NCBI GenBank assembly: GCA_964456925.1
Contig: CAYWCX010000013.1
Location: 1-25,307 of the forward strand
Length of the DNA stretch: 25,307 nt
Source of the DNA: JBAZKK01 sp964456925
GTDB taxonomy: Bacteria; Omnitrophota; Gorgyraeia; Gygaellales; Profunditerraquicolaceae
Direction of reading: 5' to 3'
Part shown: in pieces, positions 1-8,239 of the stretch
Layout of the letters: each line of letters opens with the position of its first letter
Position numbering within the stretch: the stretch's first letter is position 1
Translations under genes and position numbers: made by a program
Notes under the pieces: model-generated
What the model saw: the letters and a program-made list of their open reading frames with translations, nothing else
What the model was told of the DNA's origin: nothing
Database searches by the model: none

Positions 1-52
1 TCCTCGTGGATATTAGTGTTTTATTCTATATCAGTTACCTGTTCCTTGTCAA
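1..52 (-). promoter_or_regulatory. Predicted sigma-70 promoter at the left edge, for a gene beyond the window
   Basis: Reading the minus strand, TTGACA lies at 52-47, followed by an 18-nt spacer and TAGAAT at 28-23. The -35 box overlaps the stop codon of the UDP-xylose synthase gene. A purine-rich GAGGA (5-1) at the very edge could be the ribosome binding site of the next gene, whose start lies outside the window. No coding sequence is visible in these 48 bases. The prediction rests on motif match only. Confidence 0.5.
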
Positions 53-1062
53 GCCCTCTTTATTGGAGACGTTTTCCTCGCCAATCCGGAAAGGGTACCC
101 AATTTGCAGGTCAAGGACACTGTCCCGATTGAAGAGGAAAGCGTCTCTATGGTTTTACAGAGGCCTTCTTCTAAGGGCACGCGGGGTCGCCATTTCAGAA
201 GCCGCCTGGCTTTTGTAATGTCAGGCCGCCTCTGGCGGGGGTCGTCCTGCGGTAACGGCTTATGGATAATCTCGCTCCTGCCATGGCTGATCTTTAAAAC
301 CAGGCGCGCCAGCTCCATTACCGTAAATTCCCTCGGGTTTCCTAGATTTAAGGGGTCATTGACCCGCGTCAGCATCAGGCGATAAATACCCTCGATGAGG
401 TCGTCAATATAACAGAAGGAACGCGTCTGATTTCCCCTGCCGTAAACGGTCAGGGGCTTATTATTCAGGGCCTGATAGATGAAATTCGGCACTACCCTGC
501 CGTCGTTCATTCTCATACGCGGGCCGTAGGTATTAAAAATGCGCGCAATCCGGGTGTCCATTCCGTGAAACCGTTGGTAGGCCATCGTAATCGCCTCGGC
601 AAAACGCTTGGATTCGTCATAACAGCCCCGCACCCCGACCGGATTGACATTACCCCAGTATTCTTCTTTCTGGGGATGCATCAGCGGGTCACCGTAAACT
701 TCAGAGGTCGAAGCCAGGAGAAACACCGCATGTTTCTTTTTCGCCAACCCCAGGCTGTTGTGCGTGCCTAAAGAACCTACTTTTAAGGTCTGGATCGGGA
801 ATTGCAGGTAGTCCTTAGGCGAAGCCAAGGAAGCAAAATGTAAAACATAGTGTACCTTTCCCGCGATAGAAATATCCCTGCAGACGTCGTGCTTAATATA
901 ACGAAAATTTTTATCCCTTAATAGATGCGAAATATTATTTATGCTTCCGGTTTTTAGATTATCGATAGCGATAACCCCAAATCCTTCGGAAATCAGCCTG
1001 TCGCACAGGTGCGAACCGATAAAACCCGCGCCGCCGGTAATGACAACGGTTTTTTTAGACAT
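49..1062 (-). CDS. uxs: UDP-glucuronate decarboxylase (UDP-xylose synthase), SDR family, with repeat-derived C-terminal tail
   Basis: Predicted to convert UDP-glucuronate to UDP-xylose in the cytosol, using tightly bound NAD+. An extended SDR Rossmann fold is visible: GGAGFIGS at residues 10-17, STSEVYG at 118-124 and the catalytic pair Y148xxxK152. The stretch from the VYGDP segment through YWGNVNP to the CYDESKR segment is typical of UDP-xylose synthases rather than dTDP-glucose dehydratases. Members usually end near 310-315 residues. This one has 337, because codons 306-337 lie within or just past an inverted-repeat element (66-147) and carry no family similarity. The ATG overlaps the end of the upstream epimerase gene by 8 nt, so the two are co-translated. 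With the UDP-glucose dehydrogenase of the same operon it forms a two-step UDP-glucose to UDP-xylose route. Confidence 0.9.
   Translation of the reverse strand: MSKKTVVITGGAGFIGSHLCDRLISEGFGVIAIDNLKTGSINNISHLLRDKNFRYIKHDVCRDISIAGKVHYVLHFASLASPKDYLQFPIQTLKVGSLGTHNSLGLAKKKHAVFLLASTSEVYGDPLMHPQKEEYWGNVNPVGVRGCYDESKRFAEAITMAYQRFHGMDTRIARIFNTYGPRMRMNDGRVVPNFIYQALNNKPLTVYGRGNQTRSFCYIDDLIEGIYRLMLTRVNDPLNLGNPREFTVMELARLVLKISHGRSEIIHKPLPQDDPRQRRPDITKARRLLKWRPRVPLEEGLCKTIETLSSSIGTVSLTCKLGTLSGLARKTSPIKRA
66..147. repeat. REP-like inverted-repeat element inside the 3' end of uxs
   Basis: An 82-bp segment is bounded by 25-bp imperfect inverted repeats at 66-90 and 123-147 (21 of 25 positions match), beginning GAGACG and ending CGTCTC. 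Each arm can fold on its own around a TTTCC/GGAAA stem. Two perfect small palindromes lie between or at the arms: GGGTACCC at 93-100 and GGACACTGTCC at 115-125. No transposase gene is present. A related 25-bp sequence occurs at 20636-20660. This resembles a REP/BIME-type or miniature non-autonomous element. Its boundary coincides with codon 306 of uxs. Confidence 0.7.
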
Positions 1063-1987
1063 TTTTAAAATACTCGGCAGTTAATCTTAATCCTTCGCTA
1101 AATTTTATCCGCGGAAGAAATCCCAATATCCTCCTGGCCCGGCTTAAATCCGCGTGCGTTTTAAATACATCTCCGGGCCGTGCGCTTAAAAACCGCGGCT
1201 CTAGAGAGGTGCCTAATATTTTATTAAGCAGGCGCACTAATTCCAGGATGGCGCAGTCCTTTCCTGTGGCAATATTAAAAACTTCGCCCTTAAGATTAAG
1301 CTTTCCGCAAGCCCTGATATTTGCCTCAACGATATTGCCCACATAGGTGAAATCGCGCGACTGCCTCCCGGTGCCGAATATCGGCGGAGACTTCCCTTTT
1401 AACATAGAGGTGATAAACTTGGGGATTACTGCGGCGTATTCGTCGTCAGGCGCCTGGCGGGGGCCAAAGGCATTAAAGTAACGCAATGATACCGTCGGCA
1501 GGCCGTAATGATAAGCGAACATCCGGCAATAATGTTCGCCGGCGAGTTTGGTCACTGCATAAGGAGAAATTGGCCCGGGGAGAAAATCTTCTTTTTCCGG
1601 AAAGGTCTTTACCTCGCCATAGACTGAACTGGAGGAGGCAAAAACAAAAGATTTAACCTTGCTTTCCAGGGACGCCTCCAGCATATTAAGGGTGCCCTGG
1701 ATATTAACTTCATTATATTCGGCGGGGTTAAGCATTGATTTCGGCACGCTGCGCAGGGCGGCCTGATGTAATACAAAATCAATCCCCCTCGTAGCTTTTT
1801 TGCAGGTTGCAAGAGAACGGATGTCGCCCCTTACCAGCTCTATCTTGCCTAAGACCGCCCGTATATTATTTATTTTACCGCTGGAAAAATTATCCAGCAC
1901 CCTGACGTAGCAGCCCCTCCTTACTAATGCCTCCACAATATGCGAACCGATAAAACCCGCGCCGCCGGTAACGAGGAATTTTTTCAT
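1055..1987 (-). CDS. NAD-dependent epimerase, probable UDP-N-acetylhexosamine 4-epimerase (WbpP/GalE type)
   Basis: A 310-residue extended SDR enzyme. It shows GGAGFIGS at residues 8-15, the SSSSVYGE segment at 118-125 and catalytic Y143xxxK147 (SPYAVTK). The later stretch with RYFNAFGPRQ, AAVIPKF and SRDFTYV closely follows the WbpP group, which interconverts UDP-GlcNAc/GalNAc or their uronic acids. The neighbouring HexNAc dehydrogenase supports a UDP-GlcNAcA/GalNAcA branch, though the exact substrate cannot be read from sequence. It starts at the ATG of an ATGA overlap with the dehydrogenase stop and has a GGTGA ribosome binding site about 6 nt upstream. Its 3' end overlaps uxs by 8 nt. The length is normal and the domain complete. 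Confidence 0.85.
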   Translation of the reverse strand: MKKFLVTGGAGFIGSHIVEALVRRGCYVRVLDNFSSGKINNIRAVLGKIELVRGDIRSLATCKKATRGIDFVLHQAALRSVPKSMLNPAEYNEVNIQGTLNMLEASLESKVKSFVFASSSSVYGEVKTFPEKEDFLPGPISPYAVTKLAGEHYCRMFAYHYGLPTVSLRYFNAFGPRQAPDDEYAAVIPKFITSMLKGKSPPIFGTGRQSRDFTYVGNIVEANIRACGKLNLKGEVFNIATGKDCAILELVRLLNKILGTSLEPRFLSARPGDVFKTHADLSRARRILGFLPRIKFSEGLRLTAEYFKNV

Positions 1988-4722
1988 AATTTCACCACTT
2001 TAGGATTACGGCTGCCTCTATAGACATTACGGGCATCAAAGATTAGCCGGGAATTTTTCAGGATAAAATCGTAATCGAGCGAAGAGTGGTCAGTAGCGAT
2101 TACTGCGCAATCAAATTGTTTTAGACTGGCGCTCTTGAGTTCGCTACATTCCAGATGAACACCGTCAACCCTTAGGTAAGGTATCAGGGGGTCATAATAA
2201 GAAACGGCAATACCTTTTTTACGTAATGATTCGATGATATCGAGCGCCGGGGATTGCCTTAAGTCCTTGATGTCTTTCTTATAGGTAACGCCGATTACCA
2301 GGGCCTTAAGACTTCGGGGCGGCCTGTTTCTTAAAAGACGTGTCACCCTTTCGGTGATATATTGCGGCATGTAAGAAATAGTATCGGAGGCCAGTTTAAT
2401 GAAGCGCGAGCGAAAACCCTGATGCTTCGCCTTCCAGTAAAGGTAAAGCGGGTCTTTGGGGATGCAATTGTGCACCGCCATACCGTAGGAAGTAACGAAG
2501 GCGTGGGGTTTTTCGGTTTCCACCGAATAAACCCAGCCTCCCGCAGAGCGGGTAACGGATTTTACCTTTACCGTCGCAAAATTCCTGAACTTTCTGAATG
2601 TTTTATTGCGCGGTCTGTTTTTATTAAGTTCCAGGTAGCGGTGGATAATATCCTGTTTCCTGCCTGCAAAAAGGTCTTTAAAAAACTCTAACTGCCGATA
2701 ACCGAATATCGAAAGGGCGTATTTACGTTTGCGAAAGGTAGGCACAATCCCCAAGTCATGCAATATTACGATTAACTGCTGAAAGAGTTTCTTGCTGGAA
2801 GTAAAGAAACTTATGTTGGCGGTGTTGACATTATGCAGGTATTCCTTCTCATTCTTGCGGTAACGCCATTTTCCGAAGAAGTGCTCCACGCTGGCATCCC
2901 CGCGGAACACCCCTGCCACTAAAGCTTTTTTCCTTTCTTTATCAAAACTGAAAATTTGAGCCGGGATATTCATATCATAGCAATTCCTGCCGCAGCCCAA
3001 AACTTCAAAGATAAGAAAGCCGAAAATGTCGGATGAAACTTTTATGCAAGAACTATGCCACGTCTTAGATTCATAAATTGAAGTCCGGATACCAAGATGC
3101 GTTAAAATTTCAATAACATCGCGGATATACTCTTTTTCAGAGCGATTAAAACTGAATCTTATCCGGCTGGATTTATCTCTGGTATAACAGCCTTCGCTTA
3201 AGTAATAGCCGATAAGGCGGCAGAAGTCCGTATCCACCTCTATTACTGCTGGCGTCTCGCTCCTGCCGGGGCCGCGTCCGGTAACTAATTTCATCCCGTG
3301 ATGGTCGATGTCAACGGTTTTTTCTAATTCATACAAATATTTTAACGGCAGGATATTGTCGCTAAGGTAATCCCAACAGCAATCCGGGATACTGCCCTTA
3401 GGATGCCGGCGTAAGATATCTTTTATCTGTGGCGCATAATCCCGCCAACTAAAATTTAACGGTTTTACCCTTATCTTCTCTATAAGATAACGTCCCTTCT
3501 GCTGAATTTCTTCAATAAGGTCTACTTCGGAAATACCGCTATTTCTCTTATCAAACGAAGGAAGTTTAAGGCACAGCGGCAGGCAATCTCCGGCTTTTAA
3601 ATCCCTGGCGTAACGAAGCCGCCATTTATTATCGTTATAAATAAACATCGGATGCAAATCAGTTACCTTTATATGTCTGCCGTCTTCGGTCGCAATATTA
3701 ACCATCTTGCCGTCATAGAACCTCGCCGAAGCAGCAGTGACTTTCTTGAATACTCCTTTTCTTTTTACTGGGTCAAACGATAAAACCTTAAAGCTATCGG
3801 CATCCCGGACTCTATCTATTTGTTTCACAAAATCCGCCAGAGTTACTACTTTTAACGAATTACCATCTTTTACGTAAAGGGTTTCCTGGCTGCTTAAACA
3901 GTGGCCGCCTACCCCGGGCCCGGGATAGAACGGCATAAAACCGAACGGTTTGGTGCTGGCTCCTCTTATTATTTCCCAGACATCAATACCCATCTTATGC
4001 GCCATCATCGCTATCTCGTCTATCAAAGCGATATTAATTAACCTGAAGGTGTTTTCAAGCAACTTAACGGCCTCGGCAGTGCGGGCACTGGATACCGGCA
4101 CGACGGTGCGGATAATGCTTTTATAAAACGCAACCGTCATCGCGCAGGCCTCTTTGCTTATGCCGCCTACAATCTTGGGAATCCTACGCAGCGGATAAGA
4201 CTTATTCCCGGGGTCAATCCTTTCCGGGGAAAAACTTAAGTAAAAATCCCGGTTGTGTTTTAAGTTGCGTTTCTCTAATAACGGCAGGATTACCTCTTCG
4301 GTAGTGCCGGGGTAAGTGGTGCTCTCCAAAACCACCAAGGCGCCTTTTTTAATGTTGCGGGATATGCCTTTTACCGCTTCTTTAACGTATGAGATGTTAG
4401 GGTGATATTTGCGCCTTAAAGGCGTGGGCACGCAGATAATCACGACATCGCATTCTCGTAAAGCACGGAATTCCCCGCTGGCCTTGAGATTGTCCGATAA
4501 CATGACTTTTTTCAAATCGCGCGACGCTACGTCGCTGATATAAGAATCCCCGCTCTTAAGACGCCGGAGCCGGTCGCGGTCTTTTTCTATCCCCCATACC
4601 CTAAAACCCGCTTTGGCGAACTCCATTGCCAGCGGCAGGCCGACATAACCTAAGCCCACTACCGCGATTACGGCTTTCTTATTTTTTACCCGCGATTGGA
4701 ACTCCTTAATTAAATTACTCAT
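1984..4722 (-). CDS. UDP-N-acetylglucosamine/mannosamine 6-dehydrogenase interrupted by an intein
   Basis: The 912-residue precursor contains a 434-residue nucleotide-sugar dehydrogenase of the WbpA/TviB/WecC family and a 478-residue intein. The enzyme would oxidise the C6 alcohol of a UDP-HexNAc to the uronate with two NAD+. The N-extein holds the Rossmann motif GLGYVGLP (residues 23-30) and the SFSPERIDPG and MPFYPGPGVGGH segments. The C-extein begins CIPKDPLYL, in which Cys753 is the family's catalytic nucleophile, and contains the third-domain KDIKDLRQSPA segment. The intein (residues 275-752) sits between GGH and that cysteine. The ATG at 4722 is chosen because it lies 1 nt after the upstream stop with GAGGT just before it. 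An ATG at 4788 would add 22 unrelated residues inside the upstream gene. The gene ends in an ATGA overlap with the epimerase. WbpA-like UDP-GlcNAc oxidation is the best guess. Confidence 0.92.
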   Translation of the reverse strand: MSNLIKEFQSRVKNKKAVIAVVGLGYVGLPLAMEFAKAGFRVWGIEKDRDRLRRLKSGDSYISDVASRDLKKVMLSDNLKASGEFRALRECDVVIICVPTPLRRKYHPNISYVKEAVKGISRNIKKGALVVLESTTYPGTTEEVILPLLEKRNLKHNRDFYLSFSPERIDPGNKSYPLRRIPKIVGGISKEACAMTVAFYKSIIRTVVPVSSARTAEAVKLLENTFRLINIALIDEIAMMAHKMGIDVWEIIRGASTKPFGFMPFYPGPGVGGHCLSSQETLYVKDGNSLKVVTLADFVKQIDRVRDADSFKVLSFDPVKRKGVFKKVTAASARFYDGKMVNIATEDGRHIKVTDLHPMFIYNDNKWRLRYARDLKAGDCLPLCLKLPSFDKRNSGISEVDLIEEIQQKGRYLIEKIRVKPLNFSWRDYAPQIKDILRRHPKGSIPDCCWDYLSDNILPLKYLYELEKTVDIDHHGMKLVTGRGPGRSETPAVIEVDTDFCRLIGYYLSEGCYTRDKSSRIRFSFNRSEKEYIRDVIEILTHLGIRTSIYESKTWHSSCIKVSSDIFGFLIFEVLGCGRNCYDMNIPAQIFSFDKERKKALVAGVFRGDASVEHFFGKWRYRKNEKEYLHNVNTANISFFTSSKKLFQQLIVILHDLGIVPTFRKRKYALSIFGYRQLEFFKDLFAGRKQDIIHRYLELNKNRPRNKTFRKFRNFATVKVKSVTRSAGGWVYSVETEKPHAFVTSYGMAVHNCIPKDPLYLYWKAKHQGFRSRFIKLASDTISYMPQYITERVTRLLRNRPPRSLKALVIGVTYKKDIKDLRQSPALDIIESLRKKGIAVSYYDPLIPYLRVDGVHLECSELKSASLKQFDCAVIATDHSSLDYDFILKNSRLIFDARNVYRGSRNPKVVKL
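2467..3900 (-). mobile_element. Class 1 intein with LAGLIDADG homing-endonuclease domain
   Basis: 478 codons in frame inside the dehydrogenase gene; numbering follows the 912-residue precursor. Splicing motifs: Cys275 starts the intein (block A, CLSSQETLYV). Block B carries T354xxH357 in IKVTDLHPMF. Block F is VYSVETEKPHAFV, with Ser where Asp is common. Block G ends in His751-Asn752, followed by Cys753 as the +1 residue. All residues for standard four-step splicing are present. The endonuclease has two dodecapeptide motifs: LIGYYLSEG at 503-511 (Glu510) and LVAGVFRGDAS at 601-611 (Asp609), about 100 residues apart as in active two-motif enzymes. Both acidic residues are kept and there is no stop or frameshift, so homing may still be active. 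Inteins in archaeal UDP-glucose dehydrogenases (e.g. Methanocaldococcus) are known from memory; the bacterial host here is notable. Confidence 0.95.
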
Positions 4723-4723
4723 T

Positions 4724-6043
4724 CTACCTCGATCTTTTAAAACTGCTTCTCCTGCCGATACCGATATAGTTAAATCCCAGCTCCTCAAGGTGTTTGGGCT
4801 CGTAGATATTACGGCCGTCGATAATAAAGGGGCGGCGCATCAGTTTTTTTATCCTGCCGAAATCCAGCTCCTTGAATTCATCCCATTCCGTAACAACCAA
4901 AAGGCAATCTGCCTGGCGGCAGGCCTGGTAGGAATCCTTGCAGAAAATAATGCGGCTGCCACCCAGCGTATCTTTTGCCTTCTTCATTGCCGAAGGGTCA
5001 TAAACCCTAATCCTGGCCCCCTCCTCCCGTAATGCCCGGATGATTTCTATTACCGGCGCGTTACGGATATCGTCGGTATTGGGCTTAAAAGACAGACCCA
5101 GCACCGCGATATTCTTATCCTTGGTAATCCAGAGGCTGTCCTTAATCTTGGCAAGAAAGAAACCTGCCTGTTCCTGGTTGATGTTACGCACCGCCTTCAA
5201 GAGCTGAAAATCATACCCTAATTTTCCCGAGATATCGATAAAGGCATCGAGGTCTTTGGGAAAACACGAGCCGCCGTAACCTACTCCCGCATTTAAAAAT
5301 TCCGGGCCTATCCTCTTGTCCAGACCGAGACCCAGAGCTACCTCTTTAATATCCGCCCCGACCTTGTCGCAGATGCGCGAGACGGCATTAATAAAAGAAA
5401 TCTTGGTTGCCAGGAAGGAGTTTGAGGCGTGCTTGATTAATTCCGCGGACTTGATATCGGTAATCACCAGCGGTGCGTTGAGCGGCGCATAGAGACTGAC
5501 CAGCAACCCCTCGGCCCTCTTTGACTCTACTCCGATTACAATGCGGTCGGGGTGCATAAAATCGCTGATTGCCGAGCCCTCCTTCAGGAACTCGGGGTTG
5601 GAGGCAACGTCAAACTTTACCTTGCGCTTAACGTAGCTGTCGACGGTATGCTTGACCCAATAGCCGGTCTCAACCGGTACGGTGGATTTCTCCACAATCA
5701 AACGGTACCCGTTCATATTGAGGGCAATATTGCGCGCCACGTTTTCAATGCCGGTAAGGTCCGCTTCGCCGTTTTCCAGAGACGGCGTCCCTACCGCGAT
5801 AAAAATTACCTCGGAATTAACCACCGCCTCTTTGATGCTGGAGGTAAACTTAAGCCTCCTTTTAGCCATATTATTGACAATGAGCTCCTCCAACCCCGGT
5901 TCATATATCGGGATACTGCCCTTCTTAAGCTGCGTGATTTTCTTGGCATCATTATCCGCGCAAACCACCCGATTGCCCAATTCCGCAAAACAGGCGCCGG
6001 TTACCAGGCCGACATATCCTGAACCGACAATCGATATATTCAT
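4724..6043 (-). CDS. ugd: UDP-glucose 6-dehydrogenase
   Basis: Oxidises UDP-glucose to UDP-glucuronate with two NAD+. The 439-residue length is normal for the bacterial Ugd/TuaD type. Visible motifs are GSGYVGL (7-13) for NAD binding, IYEPGLEE near 46-53, SNPEFLKEG (148-156), Lys204 in ELIKHASN, and GYGGSCFPKD with catalytic Cys260. Unlike the adjacent paralogue, its catalytic-cysteine site is uninterrupted. The start has a strong AGAGGAG ribosome binding site about 6 nt upstream. The stop is 1 nt before the ATG of the intein-bearing paralogue, which indicates coupled translation. Its product feeds the downstream decarboxylase (uxs) and may also be used directly as a glycosyl donor. Confidence 0.95.
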   Translation of the reverse strand: MNISIVGSGYVGLVTGACFAELGNRVVCADNDAKKITQLKKGSIPIYEPGLEELIVNNMAKRRLKFTSSIKEAVVNSEVIFIAVGTPSLENGEADLTGIENVARNIALNMNGYRLIVEKSTVPVETGYWVKHTVDSYVKRKVKFDVASNPEFLKEGSAISDFMHPDRIVIGVESKRAEGLLVSLYAPLNAPLVITDIKSAELIKHASNSFLATKISFINAVSRICDKVGADIKEVALGLGLDKRIGPEFLNAGVGYGGSCFPKDLDAFIDISGKLGYDFQLLKAVRNINQEQAGFFLAKIKDSLWITKDKNIAVLGLSFKPNTDDIRNAPVIEIIRALREEGARIRVYDPSAMKKAKDTLGGSRIIFCKDSYQACRQADCLLVVTEWDEFKELDFGRIKKLMRRPFIIDGRNIYEPKHLEELGFNYIGIGRRSSFKRSR

Positions 6044-6073
6044 AAGGTCTCCTCTAAATTTATCTCCTGGGGA

Positions 6074-8239
6074 TTATTGCGAGCCGGACTTAGGCGCATG
6101 GTAAGTCTGGTTGAAACCGAATTCGTTCTCGGGGAAGGCCTTTAACCTGAAAACAAGCCAGATACTGTGGCCTTCATCCTTTTTGATGTTGTAAGTAATC
6201 TCCGTGCTCCAGCAGTGCAGGTCGCGCACGATGGAATATTCCTGTTCCCTCAATCCGCCGGGATATCCGGCGATATCGGCAAACTGAAACCTCTCATATA
6301 CTCCAAACCTCCACTTCGGGTTAATGCGCCACTGGGTACTGAAGGTGAGCTCTTTGCCCCCTTTCCTCTGGTAGCGCTGCCCGAATCCCACGCTGCGGCC
6401 TTCGCCTAAACTGAAATTGATATCAAGGTTGGCGTTGGAGATGCGGTTGTAATTAGCGCTGTCGCGCAGCCCCGAATGGGTGTAGGTGACGTCGGAAACA
6501 ATGCTCATCCAGGAGTAGGGCCAGAAGTCCAAATCAAATACGATATCCTGCAGGCTGCTCCCGGTTTTTCCGGTGGCGGTCTTGGGCTTAATGTTATAAA
6601 CGGTGCTAATCCGCAAGTCCGCTAAATTTACCGTTTTATTTTCACGCTTGGTTTGTAATCTATTGGATAATTCCATCGTCACCGCGGAACTGCCGGTCGT
6701 AGCCCCTCCGCCGAACCTGGCTTTACTGGCGGGCATGGTCGAAGTGCTGGTATAGGTGTAGTTCACGGTCGGGGTAATGATATGCCGTAAGCCGTTTATA
6801 TCCAGCCCCAGGAAATTGCTCTTTAGGTTAAAGATGCGGTAGAATTTAGTGGCCATATCCGAACCGACGGAAAATATCGCCTCCATCGTCGAGCCGTAGG
6901 TGCTCTTGTCGGTATAAATCTGCTGCGCCGAGGCAAAGGGAGTAAAATTGATAATGGACACCCTCGTCGGCAGGGATAATTTGTTGGTGGTGTCGAATTG
7001 ATTATATGAAATATCATCCCAGGAATCGGAGGGCGCGGCATTCTTATAATTATAGTTAATGTAAGAACTGTTATTATCGAAATAGAACGACGATTCCCCC
7101 AGTTGGAGGCTGGGCATACTGTATTTTATCTCGGGGAGCTTCTCTTCCTGGGCATACCAGCTGTTAACGCGTTTCTGCATCATAATATCGAGGCTGGAAT
7201 AATTAAAGGAGCGGTGCAGCAGGGCGTAAGACAAGGGTTGGGAGTCCTTTTCATATTCGCGGTAAAAATACTCCCTCAGGAAATTATAACTCGAGCCGAG
7301 CTTCTTCCTTTTGGAATCCGCGATGTTATAATACTCCGAGGTCAGATTCGTGCGGCTGTCGATATCCCATTTATGGCGCCAGCGGATAAGGTACCTCTGA
7401 AATTCGTTACTGGCGTTGTTATCCTGATTGAGGTTTTCGTCCCTTTCATGGGTGTAGTAATATTTGAAGTCGCCCTTCCCGAATGCCTTGGTATCGTAAT
7501 TCAGTCCGAACCCTTCGGCTATCCCGAGTTTATCGCGGTAGTCAAAATAAACTCTTCCGCTGGCATTATCGGTAAGGTTGTAACGCCACGCCGAAAGCAT
7601 ATAGGGACCCCAATCCTTTCTCTTACCGGGACTCAACTGCACGTGCATCAGGGGGTCCTTAAGGCTGTGGTTGTACTGAGGCACATTAATAAGAGGAACA
7701 CGGCCCAGATACAGGGTATCCTCCCGCGTCCGGATCTTATCGCCCGGGAAGAAATTTATCCGCCGGGATTTGATACGGTAATGGGGTTTATCGTAACCGC
7801 AGCTGGAGATGTAACCGCGATAGGCGATAAATTCCCGGTCGCTTACTTTCTTGACGCGCTCCGCCCTGCCAAAATAAGGGTCAGAGCGAAACGCGGCGTT
7901 ATCAATCATGCCGGCCTTGGTCTGGAAGTTATAGGTAGCCCTTTCGCCTTCAATTACGCCTTCTTTATCGTCAATCCGGAGGTTCCCTTCGATTATGCCT
8001 TCCCTGGTTTCGGTATTGACGGTCAGTTTGTCGCAGGTTAATTTTGTGCCCTTGTATTCTACCGAAACATTGCCGCTGGCAGTGACGTCTTTGCTCTCTG
8101 CCAGATATTCCACCACGTCCCCGTTAACCACCACCGGCTCCTGGGCGGACTTCTTCTCCTCCTGCTTCTCCTCGGCTGAAAGCAGGGCTGCCGTAGCAAA
8201 CGCCAATATTATCGCAATGGTAAGGAAACGGCTCTTCAT
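6074..8239 (-). CDS. lptD: LPS-assembly outer-membrane protein LptD (OstA family)
   Basis: Outer-membrane beta-barrel that inserts lipopolysaccharide into the outer leaflet. A signal peptide is clear: KSR, then a hydrophobic run to about residue 20 and a likely cleavage near SA/EE. Residues 36-125 form an LptA-like OstA domain with alternating polar strands (VVNGDVVEYL, VTASGNVSVEY, GVIEGERATYNF). Residues from about 160 to 721 have the aromatic-rich alternating pattern of a large barrel. At 721 residues it is close to the usual 750-800. The ATG follows the transaldolase stop with no gap. The segment GYISSCGYDKPHYRI carries one of very few cysteines, so the disulfide pattern of enterobacterial LptD is not obviously kept. 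Position before the UDP-sugar genes suggests that LPS sugar supply and export are co-expressed. Confidence 0.9.
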   Translation of the reverse strand: MKSRFLTIAIILAFATAALLSAEEKQEEKKSAQEPVVVNGDVVEYLAESKDVTASGNVSVEYKGTKLTCDKLTVNTETREGIIEGNLRIDDKEGVIEGERATYNFQTKAGMIDNAAFRSDPYFGRAERVKKVSDREFIAYRGYISSCGYDKPHYRIKSRRINFFPGDKIRTREDTLYLGRVPLINVPQYNHSLKDPLMHVQLSPGKRKDWGPYMLSAWRYNLTDNASGRVYFDYRDKLGIAEGFGLNYDTKAFGKGDFKYYYTHERDENLNQDNNASNEFQRYLIRWRHKWDIDSRTNLTSEYYNIADSKRKKLGSSYNFLREYFYREYEKDSQPLSYALLHRSFNYSSLDIMMQKRVNSWYAQEEKLPEIKYSMPSLQLGESSFYFDNNSSYINYNYKNAAPSDSWDDISYNQFDTTNKLSLPTRVSIINFTPFASAQQIYTDKSTYGSTMEAIFSVGSDMATKFYRIFNLKSNFLGLDINGLRHIITPTVNYTYTSTSTMPASKARFGGGATTGSSAVTMELSNRLQTKRENKTVNLADLRISTVYNIKPKTATGKTGSSLQDIVFDLDFWPYSWMSIVSDVTYTHSGLRDSANYNRISNANLDINFSLGEGRSVGFGQRYQRKGGKELTFSTQWRINPKWRFGVYERFQFADIAGYPGGLREQEYSIVRDLHCWSTEITYNIKKDEGHSIWLVFRLKAFPENEFGFNQTYHAPKSGSQ

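Noticed and set aside
4723..4788. Longer start (ATG at 4788) for the intein-bearing dehydrogenase
   Set aside because: It would add 22 unrelated residues overlapping ugd; the ATG at 4722 has a better ribosome binding site and family-like N-terminus.
7103..8041. Plus-strand open frame of 312 codons opposite lptD
   Set aside because: It lies entirely antisense to the clear LptD frame, has no family features and no ribosome binding site; long antisense frames are common here because of codon bias.
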